Source: Tissierellia bacterium
GTDB taxonomy: Bacteria > Bacillota > Clostridia > Tissierellales > Tepidimicrobiaceae
Length of the DNA: 5,743 nucleotides
Assembly (NCBI GenBank): GCA_012518745.1
Contig: JAAYRM010000018.1
Location: 1-5,743, forward strand
Direction: 5' to 3'
In this document: one piece after another, positions 1 through 5,743 of the stretch
Layout of the letters: each line of letters starts with the position of its first letter
How positions within the stretch are numbered: the stretch's first letter is position 1
Made by a program: the position numbers and the translations under genes
Notes under the pieces: generated by a model
Told to the model about the DNA's origin: nothing
The model's input: only the letters and a program-made list of their open reading frames with translations
The model's database searches: none

Positions 1-1974
1 ATAAAGGCGAGCAATATCTTAGATGAGGAGACCTATCAGGATATAGATAGGATAGGGAGGGCCAGCGGAGGAAAGGGACAACCCCAGAAGTTGGTTAAGA
101 ATTCTCCCCTTCGCTCTGGAATATTCCAATTAATGCATAGATACGATCATCTATTGGAGTTGGAGGGCCATGTAGACTTCAGAACGATGAACCTGTTCGC
201 ATTGGAGGAGGCTCGGAGGAATCTCAAGGGAAAATACACCCATATCATAATAGATGAGAGTCAGGATTTAACCAAGGTCCAATTGGAATTTTTAAAATGC
301 ATTTATCAGGATAAGGCATATTCCTCAATAATGTTTGTGGCAGATAATACCCAGAGCATATATCCCCATTCATGGCTAGGGAAGGGAAGGCCCTATACCA
401 CCATAGGATATGATATGAGCGGTAGGAGTAGGATGTTGTCCAAGAATTTTAGAACGACGACTGAGATCTCCAAGGCCGCATATGGTTTGATAGAACATGA
501 TGAGAATATAAGGAACAATGTGGACTTCGTAAAGCCATCTCTGATAGATAGGCATGGTCATCCACCAATATATAAATGCTTTCAGGACCAACAGGGGCAA
601 TTGGAATTCCTATATGATGAGATACAGACCATACGAAATGATTATAGCTATGGGGAAATCTGCGTCGTAGCCAGGGAGAGGAGGATTTTGGAGAACACAT
701 TGAACTATCTCGAGTCGAAGGGGATAGAATGTGAAATTCTCAGGCGGCGCAAGCCAGATTTTGATTCAGATAAGGTAAAACTACTCACCCTTCACTCTAT
801 AAAGGGGCTTGAGTTCAAGGTGGTATTTTTAATCGATATCAATGAGGATATTATTCCTAATAGTATCATGGTAGATTTTGATGATGAGGATAATCATGAT
901 TCCGAGGAAAGAAAGCTGCTATATGTTGGGATGACTAGGGCAAATGAACTATTATACATATCATCAGCGGGAAAACCATCCAAGTTTATAAAGGAGATAG
1001 AAAACGATTACCTGAGAATTAAAAGGGATTGCAGTATGAGGCCCTATCAATCCCTGGCAATTAATGAGTACAAGTTGAAGGATAGACTGATAGACATAAA
1101 TGCTAGGGAGGAATTGATAAGGCAATGGTTCATCAGGGAATTGATCAATACATATAAATATCCCTTGGAATTGATAGATCTAGAGCATCCTGTGTATCTC
1201 TTTTCCAAGAAGGGATATGTGGATCTAGTCGTAAATATATATAATAGGGGCAAGAGAACACCCTATATCTTCGCGGAATTTAAGAGGTTTGGGGCAGGTA
1301 TAGAAGATGCAATAGGTCAATTGAAGACATATATGCAGACCGACGATACGGTCCAATATGGCGTAGTGACGGACGGATTGCAGGTATCAATTTTCGATAG
1401 GAATGAGGATATATTGAACGATATACCCAGATGCAACCCATATTTCTTGCCGGATAATAAGGAGAAGACAAGATATATCAATTTTAAGAACCAAGAGGAA
1501 TATCTCTATACATATGATAAGGATGATAGAAGCAATATAGAGATAACCAATTACAAGACGGAGCTGATAATGGATTATCAGAACTGTTCCAAAATCCCTA
1601 TAGTTGGGGAAATTGCAGCAGGCATACCGACTGTCGTCAACAGGGAATATGAAAACTACCTGCAGATACCCAATGAGTGGATATATTCAACTGAGCGGAC
1701 ATTTGCTCTTGAGGTTACGGGCAATAGCATGAATGGCATATGGATTGAAAGAGGGGATGCGGTTATAGTGCATCAGCAGGATAATGCGATAAATGGTGAT
1801 ATAATAGTAGCCATTATAAATGGGGAAGCGACTATCAAGAGGTATATGACCATGGGGGATTCCATACTCCTATTATCCGAAAACAATGATTTCGAGCCTA
1901 TACAGATGAAAGAGGAAGATATAGCAATCAATGGTAAGGTGATAGGGGTTATGAAGCTTTGCGGGGATATATGA
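1..1974 (+). CDS. UvrD-like SF1 helicase fused to a PD-(D/E)XK nuclease-like domain and a LexA-type S24 autopeptidase domain (5' truncated by the window)
   Basis: The frame is open from base 1 to the TGA at 1972-1974, so the true start and the Walker A motif lie upstream; 657 residues are visible, numbered here from base 1. Seen in order: motif II DESQD (85-89, Walker B), motif III ADNTQSIY (114-121), motif IV LSKNFRTT (146-153), motif V TLHSIKGLEF (263-272) and motif VI EERKLLYVGMTRA (302-314), which together define a UvrD/Rep superfamily 1 helicase. Residues about 370-460 resemble the HsdR N-terminal nuclease fold: D408, E426-x-K428 and Q440xxxY444 fit a PD-(D/E)XK site with a QxxxY motif. 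Residues about 530-657 are a full LexA/UmuD C-terminal domain: Ala540-Gly541 scissile pair, Ser576 in GNSM, Lys613 in ATIKRY. No helix-turn-helix precedes it, so it is not a LexA repressor. Family knowledge predicts ATP-driven DNA unwinding with nuclease action; RecA-stimulated self-cleavage is inferred. The role (repair or phage defence) is unknown. Domain calls are firm; the complete architecture is uncertain without the N-terminus. Confidence 0.9.
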   Translation: MKASNILDEETYQDIDRIGRASGGKGQPQKLVKNSPLRSGIFQLMHRYDHLLELEGHVDFRTMNLFALEEARRNLKGKYTHIIIDESQDLTKVQLEFLKCIYQDKAYSSIMFVADNTQSIYPHSWLGKGRPYTTIGYDMSGRSRMLSKNFRTTTEISKAAYGLIEHDENIRNNVDFVKPSLIDRHGHPPIYKCFQDQQGQLEFLYDEIQTIRNDYSYGEICVVARERRILENTLNYLESKGIECEILRRRKPDFDSDKVKLLTLHSIKGLEFKVVFLIDINEDIIPNSIMVDFDDEDNHDSEERKLLYVGMTRANELLYISSAGKPSKFIKEIENDYLRIKRDCSMRPYQSLAINEYKLKDRLIDINAREELIRQWFIRELINTYKYPLELIDLEHPVYLFSKKGYVDLVVNIYNRGKRTPYIFAEFKRFGAGIEDAIGQLKTYMQTDDTVQYGVVTDGLQVSIFDRNEDILNDIPRCNPYFLPDNKEKTRYINFKNQEEYLYTYDKDDRSNIEITNYKTELIMDYQNCSKIPIVGEIAAGIPTVVNREYENYLQIPNEWIYSTERTFALEVTGNSMNGIWIERGDAVIVHQQDNAINGDIIVAIINGEATIKRYMTMGDSILLLSENNDFEPIQMKEEDIAINGKVIGVMKLCGDI

Positions 1975-1985
1975 TATCATATATC
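1966..1985. repeat. Perfect 20-bp palindrome overlapping the helicase stop codon
   Basis: GATATATGATATCATATATC equals its own reverse complement, with the centre between 1975 and 1976. It spans the last codons and TGA of the helicase gene and runs into the gap before the EAL-HDOD gene. It contains only two G and two C and has no T-tract after it, so it is a poor intrinsic terminator. Its place upstream of a consensus -10 box makes an operator for a dimeric regulator plausible. The region is rich in GATATA words, so chance is a real alternative. Confidence 0.5.
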
Positions 1986-1990
1986 ATTAT

Positions 1991-2018
1991 GATGTAGGTA
2001 CCATATAATGCCTACATC
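1991..2018 (+). promoter_or_regulatory. Inverted repeat enclosing a consensus -10 box; candidate promoter/operator of the EAL-HDOD gene
   Basis: GATGTAGG (1991-1998) is matched by CCTACATC (2011-2018); a T-G wobble and an A-T pair extend the stem to 10 pairs. The 12 bases between the 8-bp arms contain TATAAT at 2004-2009, a perfect -10 hexamer. The -35 position at 17-bp spacing (1981-1986, ATATCA) matches TTGACA poorly and lies on the edge of the upstream palindrome. Transcription from here would start near 2016 and give a leader of about 33 bases ending in GGGAAGGTG and the ATG at 2049. The arms flanking the -10 box suggest repressor binding. No T-tract follows, so this is not a typical terminator. 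Confidence 0.45.
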
Positions 2019-2048
2019 GATCGACGAAAATGGGAAGGTGACTATCAT

Positions 2049-3257
2049 ATGGAGGTATTTCTGGCAAGGCAACCTATCTTCGATTTGAATAAGAATGTAA
2101 TTGGATATGAGATATTATATAGGGATGGATTGATCAATAGATTCGATAGCGAGGATGGGGATAAGGCCTCTAAGGAGGTAATATTCAATACATTTCAAAC
2201 CTTTGGGATCGATAATTTAACCGATGGGAAACCGGTATTTATCAATTTCACGGAGGAGCTGATAAATGAGGAGATAGCAACATTATTTCCCAAGGATTTC
2301 CTAGTGGTGGAGATATTAGAAGATGTTCTACCTAGCGATGAGGTTATGGAAAATAGTAGGTTCTTAAAAAAGATGGGGTATAGAATTGCCTTAGATGATT
2401 TCATATATAGCCCGGAATATGAGAAGCTGATAGAGCTGGCGGATATAATCAAGATCGATTTCTTGGCCTCCAATAGGGAGCAGATCAGGAGAATATGTCA
2501 TGGCTTGAAGGATCAGGATATAGAGCTATTGGCTGAGAAGGTTGAAACCAGGGAGGATTTTGAATTTGCCCTTGATCTAGGCTTCTCCCTATTTCAAGGA
2601 TACTTCTTTAGCGAACCCGAGATAGTTGCATCGAAAAAATTGCAGCCAATCAAGGCCACATATCTACAGCTGCTCAATGAGGTCAATAAGATGGATATAG
2701 ATTTCGATAATATATCCGAATTGATATCGATGGATTTGGCCCTTACATATAATCTATTAAAGCTGGTGAATTCGACGGCATTTGGTTTCAAATATGGAAT
2801 TCGATCCGTGAAGCATGCAGTGGTAGCCCTTGGGGAGAGGGAGATAAGGAAATGGACATACCTCATAGTGGTGAGCATTATGGGGCAGGATGAACCAGAG
2901 GAATTAATCAGGCTATCCCTCATAAGGGGAAGGTTTATGGAAATGATATCGATGAATACAAGATATGATAGGCATGCTGGGGACCTCTTCCTAATCGGAT
3001 TGTTCTCGTTGCTTGAGGCCATATTGAGGCGGCCTATCGCGGATATCCTAGATGAATTGAAAGCACCTGATATGGTCAGGGATACCCTGATCTACGGGGA
3101 AGGGCAGGCTGGCAATATATATAAGATGGCCTTGGCATATGAGCGGGGTAATTGGGATGAGGTTTTGAAGTATTCGGAGGACTTGGATATAGATCCAATA
3201 GATGTACCAAATGGCTATATTACGGCCTTGATGTGGTATAGGGATCTTGTAGGATGA
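2049..3257 (+). CDS. EAL-HDOD signalling protein (YuxH-like)
   Basis: 402 residues; the ATG at 2049 has the ribosome site GGGAAGGTG at 2032-2040 and the protein opens with the ARQPIFD sequence typical of this family. Residues 1-200 form an EAL domain. The signature EAL reads E21-I-L, and other site positions are present: N66 (FINF), E88 (VVEIL), D116-D117, K135 (IKID), E163/E166 (LAEKVE) and Q183 (FQGYFFSEP). Loop 6 is changed: after DDF the usual GTGYSS stretch is replaced by IYSPEYEK, which usually goes with weak or absent c-di-GMP phosphodiesterase activity. Residues about 205-375 match an HDOD domain, an HD-fold regulatory module lacking the HD metal site. The protein is cytosolic, with no signal peptide or membrane segment seen. 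Length and order match YuxH/CdgJ-type proteins. It is likely an output or adaptor protein in c-di-GMP, motility or stress signalling; the precise role cannot be read here. An intrinsic terminator follows directly. Confidence 0.92.
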   Translation: MEVFLARQPIFDLNKNVIGYEILYRDGLINRFDSEDGDKASKEVIFNTFQTFGIDNLTDGKPVFINFTEELINEEIATLFPKDFLVVEILEDVLPSDEVMENSRFLKKMGYRIALDDFIYSPEYEKLIELADIIKIDFLASNREQIRRICHGLKDQDIELLAEKVETREDFEFALDLGFSLFQGYFFSEPEIVASKKLQPIKATYLQLLNEVNKMDIDFDNISELISMDLALTYNLLKLVNSTAFGFKYGIRSVKHAVVALGEREIRKWTYLIVVSIMGQDEPEELIRLSLIRGRFMEMISMNTRYDRHAGDLFLIGLFSLLEAILRRPIADILDELKAPDMVRDTLIYGEGQAGNIYKMALAYERGNWDEVLKYSEDLDIDPIDVPNGYITALMWYRDLVG

Positions 3258-3263
3258 TTGGAT

Positions 3264-3303
3264 AAAAAACAACCGATAGACCTAGGTTTATCGGTTGTTT
3301 TTT
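3264..3303. terminator. Bidirectional rho-independent terminator after the EAL-HDOD gene
   Basis: A 15-bp perfect stem pairs AAAAAACAACCGATA (3264-3278) with TATCGGTTGTTTTTT (3289-3303). The loop GACCTAGGTT can pair further (G-T, A-T, C-G) down to a CTAG tetraloop. The 3' arm ends in six T, and the 5' arm begins with six A, so it should work on both strands. It starts six bases after the EAL-HDOD stop and isolates that gene from the suf operon. Confidence 0.93.
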
Positions 3304-3369
3304 ATATCAAAGTATGGTATTTTACTAGGTTTTCAATTCCTAGTAGACAAGTAGGGATTTCTTTGATAT
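3304..3369. repeat. Nested inverted repeats in the suf leader region
   Basis: The outer arms ATATCAAAG (3304-3312) and CTTTGATAT (3361-3369) are perfectly complementary over 9 bp and enclose 48 bases. Within them TACTAGG (3323-3329) and CCTAGTA (3339-3345) form a second perfect 7-bp stem with a 9-base loop. No ORF is evident here. The right outer arm contains the candidate -35 hexamer of the suf promoter. It could be a protein binding region, a folded RNA made by read-through, or the remnant of a small mobile element; nothing visible decides among these. Confidence 0.5.
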
Positions 3370-3400
3370 CATAATATACATAATAATGATAGTCGTTATC
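3363..3400 (+). promoter_or_regulatory. Candidate suf promoter overlapped by a Fur-box-like operator
   Basis: Bases 3382-3400 (AATAATGATAGTCGTTATC) match 16 of 19 positions of the classical Fur box GATAATGATAATCATTATC. They lie just upstream of sufC, where iron-responsive control makes biological sense. TTGATA at 3363-3368 is a good -35 candidate; the -10 at 16-bp spacing (AATGAT, 3385-3390) is weaker and lies inside the Fur-like site, so Fur binding would block polymerase. The operator is supported by sequence match; the exact promoter hexamers are uncertain. An Rrf2/IscR-type regulator is the alternative. Confidence 0.6.
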
Positions 3401-3420
3401 AATTGGCGAGGAGGATATAT

Positions 3421-4185
3421 ATGAATAAAAAGCTATTGAATATAGAGGATTTAAAGGTAAGCATAGATGAGAAGGAGATATTGAAAGGTATCGATCTGGA
3501 GATTGGGAAAGGGGAGATCCATATAATAATGGGGCCAAATGGTAGTGGGAAATCCACCGTGGCATATACATTGATGGGTCACCCAGAATATCAGATCACA
3601 GATGGAGAAATAGAATTTGAAGGTGAGATTGTCAACGATTTAAGGGCCGATGAAAGGGCCAAGAAGGGGATATTCCTATCCTTCCAATACCCTGAGGAGA
3701 TCCCAGGGGTTACTGTGGAGGAATTTTTGCGTACAGCAAAGATGGCTGTATCCGATGAAAGGATAGGATTGATGTCATTTAAAAGGCTATTGAAGGAGAA
3801 GATGGAGCAATTGGATATGGATGAGGAATATGCTTCGAGGTACTTAAATATTGGATTCTCTGGCGGGGAAAAGAAGAAGAACGAGGTATTGCAGATGTCC
3901 ATATTAGAGCCTAAACTCGCCATATTGGACGAAACGGATTCCGGTTTAGATGTGGATGCCATAAGGATAGTGGCGGAGGGGATTAAAGAGTTCAAGGATG
4001 AGAGCAGGTCCATATTGGTAATAACCCATTACAATAAGCTATTGGATTATTTGGAGCCCGATTATATCCATATACTATTGGATGGGAGAATAGTCAAGAC
4101 GGGCGGTATGGAATTGGCACAGGAGATAGAACAGAGAGGCTATGAAGATATAAGAGCTGAATTTTCAAATACTGAGGTGAAATAG
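3421..4185 (+). CDS. sufC: SufC, Fe-S cluster assembly ABC-type ATPase
   Basis: 254 residues, the usual SufC size. SufC is the soluble ATPase of the SufBCD complex; its ATP-driven dimerisation remodels the SufB-SufD scaffold during Fe-S cluster building in the cytosol. Motifs seen: Walker A GPNGSGKST (38-46), Q-loop Q89 in SFQYP, ABC signature FSGGEKKKNE (146-155), Walker B LAILDETDSGLD (166-177) with E171, and switch histidine H203. FSGGEKK(K/R)N and DE(T/S)DSGLD are typical of SufC rather than of transporter ATPases. The ATG at 3421 is chosen because GAGGAGG (3408-3414) lies 6 bases before it; the in-frame TTG at 3403 would put that ribosome site inside the gene. It is first in the operon, behind a Fur-box-like site, and its stop codon directly abuts the sufB ATG. 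Confidence 0.97.
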   Translation: MNKKLLNIEDLKVSIDEKEILKGIDLEIGKGEIHIIMGPNGSGKSTVAYTLMGHPEYQITDGEIEFEGEIVNDLRADERAKKGIFLSFQYPEEIPGVTVEEFLRTAKMAVSDERIGLMSFKRLLKEKMEQLDMDEEYASRYLNIGFSGGEKKKNEVLQMSILEPKLAILDETDSGLDVDAIRIVAEGIKEFKDESRSILVITHYNKLLDYLEPDYIHILLDGRIVKTGGMELAQEIEQRGYEDIRAEFSNTEVK

Positions 4186-5592
4186 ATGGAAAGACAAAGA
4201 AGCTATATCGAAGATATAGATAGGGAGATATACGATATAAAGGATGAGTTTACCTATAGCTATAAATCAGATCATGGTCTATCGAAGGATATAATATTGG
4301 AGATATCGAGGGAGAAGGATGAACCCAAATGGATGACCGATTTTAGGCTCAGGTCATTGGAGATATATAATAGCATGCCTATCCCAACATGGGGCCCCGA
4401 TCTAACTGGGTTGGATATGGATGATATCAGGACCTATATAAAACCCGATGCGGAGATGGAGCATAGTTGGGATGATGTGCCGGGCTATATAAAGGATACA
4501 TTTGAGCGGTTGGGGCTTCCACAAGCGGAGAGGAAATCCTTGGCTGGAATGGGAGCTCAATACGATTCAGAGGTGGTCTATCATAATATAAGGCAGGAAT
4601 TGGTTGAACAGGGCGTAGTCTATATGGATATTGAAACCGCCTTGGTGGAATATGAGGATATAATGAGGGAATATTTTATGAAGCTGATTCCACCGGAGGA
4701 TCACAAGTTTGCAGCACTTCATGGGGCTGTGTGGTCTGGTGGCTCCTTTGTATATGTGCCCGAAGGAACGGATGTAGACATTCCCTTGCAATCATATTTC
4801 AGGCTGAATGCTCCCGGTGCAGGGCAGTTTGAACATACCTTGATAATAGTGGAGAAGGGAGCAAAGTTACATTTTATAGAGGGGTGTTCTGCACCCCAAT
4901 ATAAGGTGAATAACCTTCATGCAGGCTGTGTGGAGCTATTTATAAAGGAGGATGCCAGTTTAAGGTATAGCACCATTGAAAACTGGTCGAGGAATATGTA
5001 TAACCTGAATAGCAAGAGGGCTTTGGTGGAGAAGAATGGAACTATAGAATGGATATCTGGTTCCTTTGGCTCCAAGGTTTCCATGCTATATCCCATGAGC
5101 ATATTGAACGGGGAGGGGGCTAGGTCCGAGTTTACCGGCATAACCTTTGCCTCCACAGGACAATATTTGGACACAGGCGCTAAGGTGCTACATGCTGCAC
5201 CGCATACCACTTCCACCGTAAATTCTAAATCCATATCTAAGAATGGTGGACATGCATACTATAGGGGGTTAATAAAGGTATTGCCGGAGGCATATGGCAG
5301 TAAATCTACGGTGGATTGCGAATCCTTAATATTGGATAACGAATCGGTATCCGATGCCCTGCCTATAATAGATTTGAGAAATGATGATATAGATATAGGT
5401 CATGAGGCCAAGGTGGGTAGGATTAGCGAAGAGGCTATATTCTATCTAATGAGCAGGGGTATAGATGAAGAAGAGGCCAAGGCCATGATAGTTCGGGGCT
5501 TTGTGGAACCTATAACCAAGGAATTACCATTGGAATACGCGGTTGAGTTGAATAATTTAATCAATATAGAGCTTGAAGGCTCCATAGGATAG
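4186..5592 (+). CDS. sufB: SufB, Fe-S cluster assembly scaffold protein
   Basis: 468 residues, full length for SufB, a cytosolic beta-helix protein that with SufD and SufC forms the scaffold where sulfur and iron are joined into nascent Fe-S clusters. The middle and C-terminal SufB/SufD core is clear: AVWSGGSFVYVPEGTDVDIPLQ (about 181-202), FEHTLIIVEKGA (216-227), EGCSAP (232-237), PHTTSTVNSKSISKNGG (339-355) and RGFVEPI (437-443). C378 (in TVDCES) and E407 (in GHEAKVG) are 29 residues apart, the same spacing as E. coli SufB C405 and E434, residues reported as critical for cluster assembly. C234 and C248 are further conserved-type cysteines. No intein or frameshift interrupts it. The ATG immediately follows the sufC TAG, and GAGGTGA (4174-4180) inside the sufC end serves as ribosome site, implying translational coupling. 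Confidence 0.97.
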   Translation: MERQRSYIEDIDREIYDIKDEFTYSYKSDHGLSKDIILEISREKDEPKWMTDFRLRSLEIYNSMPIPTWGPDLTGLDMDDIRTYIKPDAEMEHSWDDVPGYIKDTFERLGLPQAERKSLAGMGAQYDSEVVYHNIRQELVEQGVVYMDIETALVEYEDIMREYFMKLIPPEDHKFAALHGAVWSGGSFVYVPEGTDVDIPLQSYFRLNAPGAGQFEHTLIIVEKGAKLHFIEGCSAPQYKVNNLHAGCVELFIKEDASLRYSTIENWSRNMYNLNSKRALVEKNGTIEWISGSFGSKVSMLYPMSILNGEGARSEFTGITFASTGQYLDTGAKVLHAAPHTTSTVNSKSISKNGGHAYYRGLIKVLPEAYGSKSTVDCESLILDNESVSDALPIIDLRNDDIDIGHEAKVGRISEEAIFYLMSRGIDEEEAKAMIVRGFVEPITKELPLEYAVELNNLINIELEGSIG

Positions 5593-5601
5593 GGGGTTAC
5601 C

Positions 5602-5743
5602 ATGATAAATTGGAAGAGGATTGGATTGAAAGAATATGAACTCCCTATGGCAATAGGATACGATGCAGAATATATTGGCCACAATGGATTACCCAGGGGA
5701 GTCGAATTGAACAGGATAGGGGATATAAGAAATGAATATATAA
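5602..5743 (+). CDS. sufD: Probable SufD, N-terminal fragment (cut by the window end)
   Basis: The ATG at 5602 follows the sufB stop by 9 bases, with an AGGGGG-type ribosome site (5591-5596) 5 bases before it. The frame is open to the last base, giving 47 complete codons. The visible N-terminus begins INWKRIGLKEYELP and has a later LPRGVELN stretch. This is compatible with the variable N-terminal region of SufD, where an aromatic-Lys/Arg segment and a later GV(E/V) stretch are common, but the diagnostic beta-helix core lies outside the window. The call rests mostly on context: clostridial suf operons commonly run sufC-sufB-sufD-sufS-sufU. SufD would pair with SufB on the SufC dimer. The C-terminus is missing only because the window ends. 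Confidence 0.7.
   Translation, partial: MINWKRIGLKEYELPMAIGYDAEYIGHNGLPRGVELNRIGDIRNEYI

Noticed and set aside
91..1974. TTG at 91 as the start of the helicase gene
   Set aside because: The frame stays open to base 1, no good ribosome site lies before 91, and helicase motif I must lie upstream; the gene is cut by the window.
1966..1985. SOS box (LexA operator) near the LexA-domain gene
   Set aside because: The palindrome does not fit the Firmicute GAAC-N4-GTTC pattern, and I saw no such pattern in the intergenic gaps; the gene's own promoter is outside the window.
1991..2018. Intrinsic terminator after the helicase gene
   Set aside because: The hairpin is not followed by a T-tract on either strand.
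2594..3022. 142-codon open frame on the minus strand within the EAL-HDOD gene
   Set aside because: It lies fully antisense to a clearly conserved gene and its translation has no recognisable motif; shadow of the coding strand.
3330..3360. CRISPR-like repeat: TTTTCAATTCC resembles the ATTGAAAC end of type I-B repeats on the other strand
   Set aside because: Only one copy is present, with no spacers or cas genes; the resemblance is limited to a few bases.
3403..3420. TTG at 3403 as the sufC start
   Set aside because: The ATG at 3421 has a strong GAGGAGG site 6 bases upstream, which lies inside the 3403 extension; SufC proteins normally start near the ATG position.
3591..4013. 140-codon open frame on the minus strand within sufC
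   Set aside because: Antisense shadow of the conserved SufC core with no recognisable protein features.

Overview
This AT-rich window has dense genes on the + strand only, with Shine-Dalgarno sites, strong use of AGG/AGA (Arg) and ATA (Ile) codons, and a sufC-sufB-(sufD) gene order. These point to an anaerobic low-GC Firmicute of the Clostridia/Tissierellia type. That is an inference from gene order and codon habit; no marker gene in the window settles the taxon.

Layout. (1) Bases 1-1974 hold the 3' part of a large gene that is already open at the left edge. It encodes a UvrD/Rep-type superfamily 1 helicase (motif II onward is visible), then a PD-(D/E)XK nuclease-like domain of the HsdR N-terminal type, then a complete LexA/UmuD-type S24 autopeptidase domain with an Ala-Gly cleavage site and a Ser/Lys pair at LexA spacing. 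This three-part fusion is the most unusual item here. (2) A 74-base gap holds a perfect 20-bp palindrome overlapping the stop codon, followed by an inverted repeat that encloses a consensus -10 hexamer. (3) Bases 2049-3257 encode an EAL-HDOD signalling protein whose EAL loop 6 is degenerate. (4) A strong bidirectional intrinsic terminator at 3264-3303 closes that unit. (5) Bases 3304-3420 are a non-coding leader with nested inverted repeats, a likely promoter overlapped by a Fur-box-like operator, and a strong ribosome binding site. (6) sufC (3421-4185), sufB (4186-5592) and the start of a probable sufD (5602 to the right edge) form a tight operon for Fe-S cluster assembly.

How they work together. 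SufC is the ATPase, and SufB with SufD forms the scaffold of the SUF Fe-S assembly complex. The Fur-like site suggests derepression under iron limitation. The helicase-nuclease-LexA protein and the EAL-HDOD protein are separated from the suf operon by the terminator and have no evident functional tie to it. The first looks like a DNA repair or genome defence protein whose activity or stability could be controlled by RecA-type DNA damage signalling. The second is a regulatory protein related to c-di-GMP signalling.
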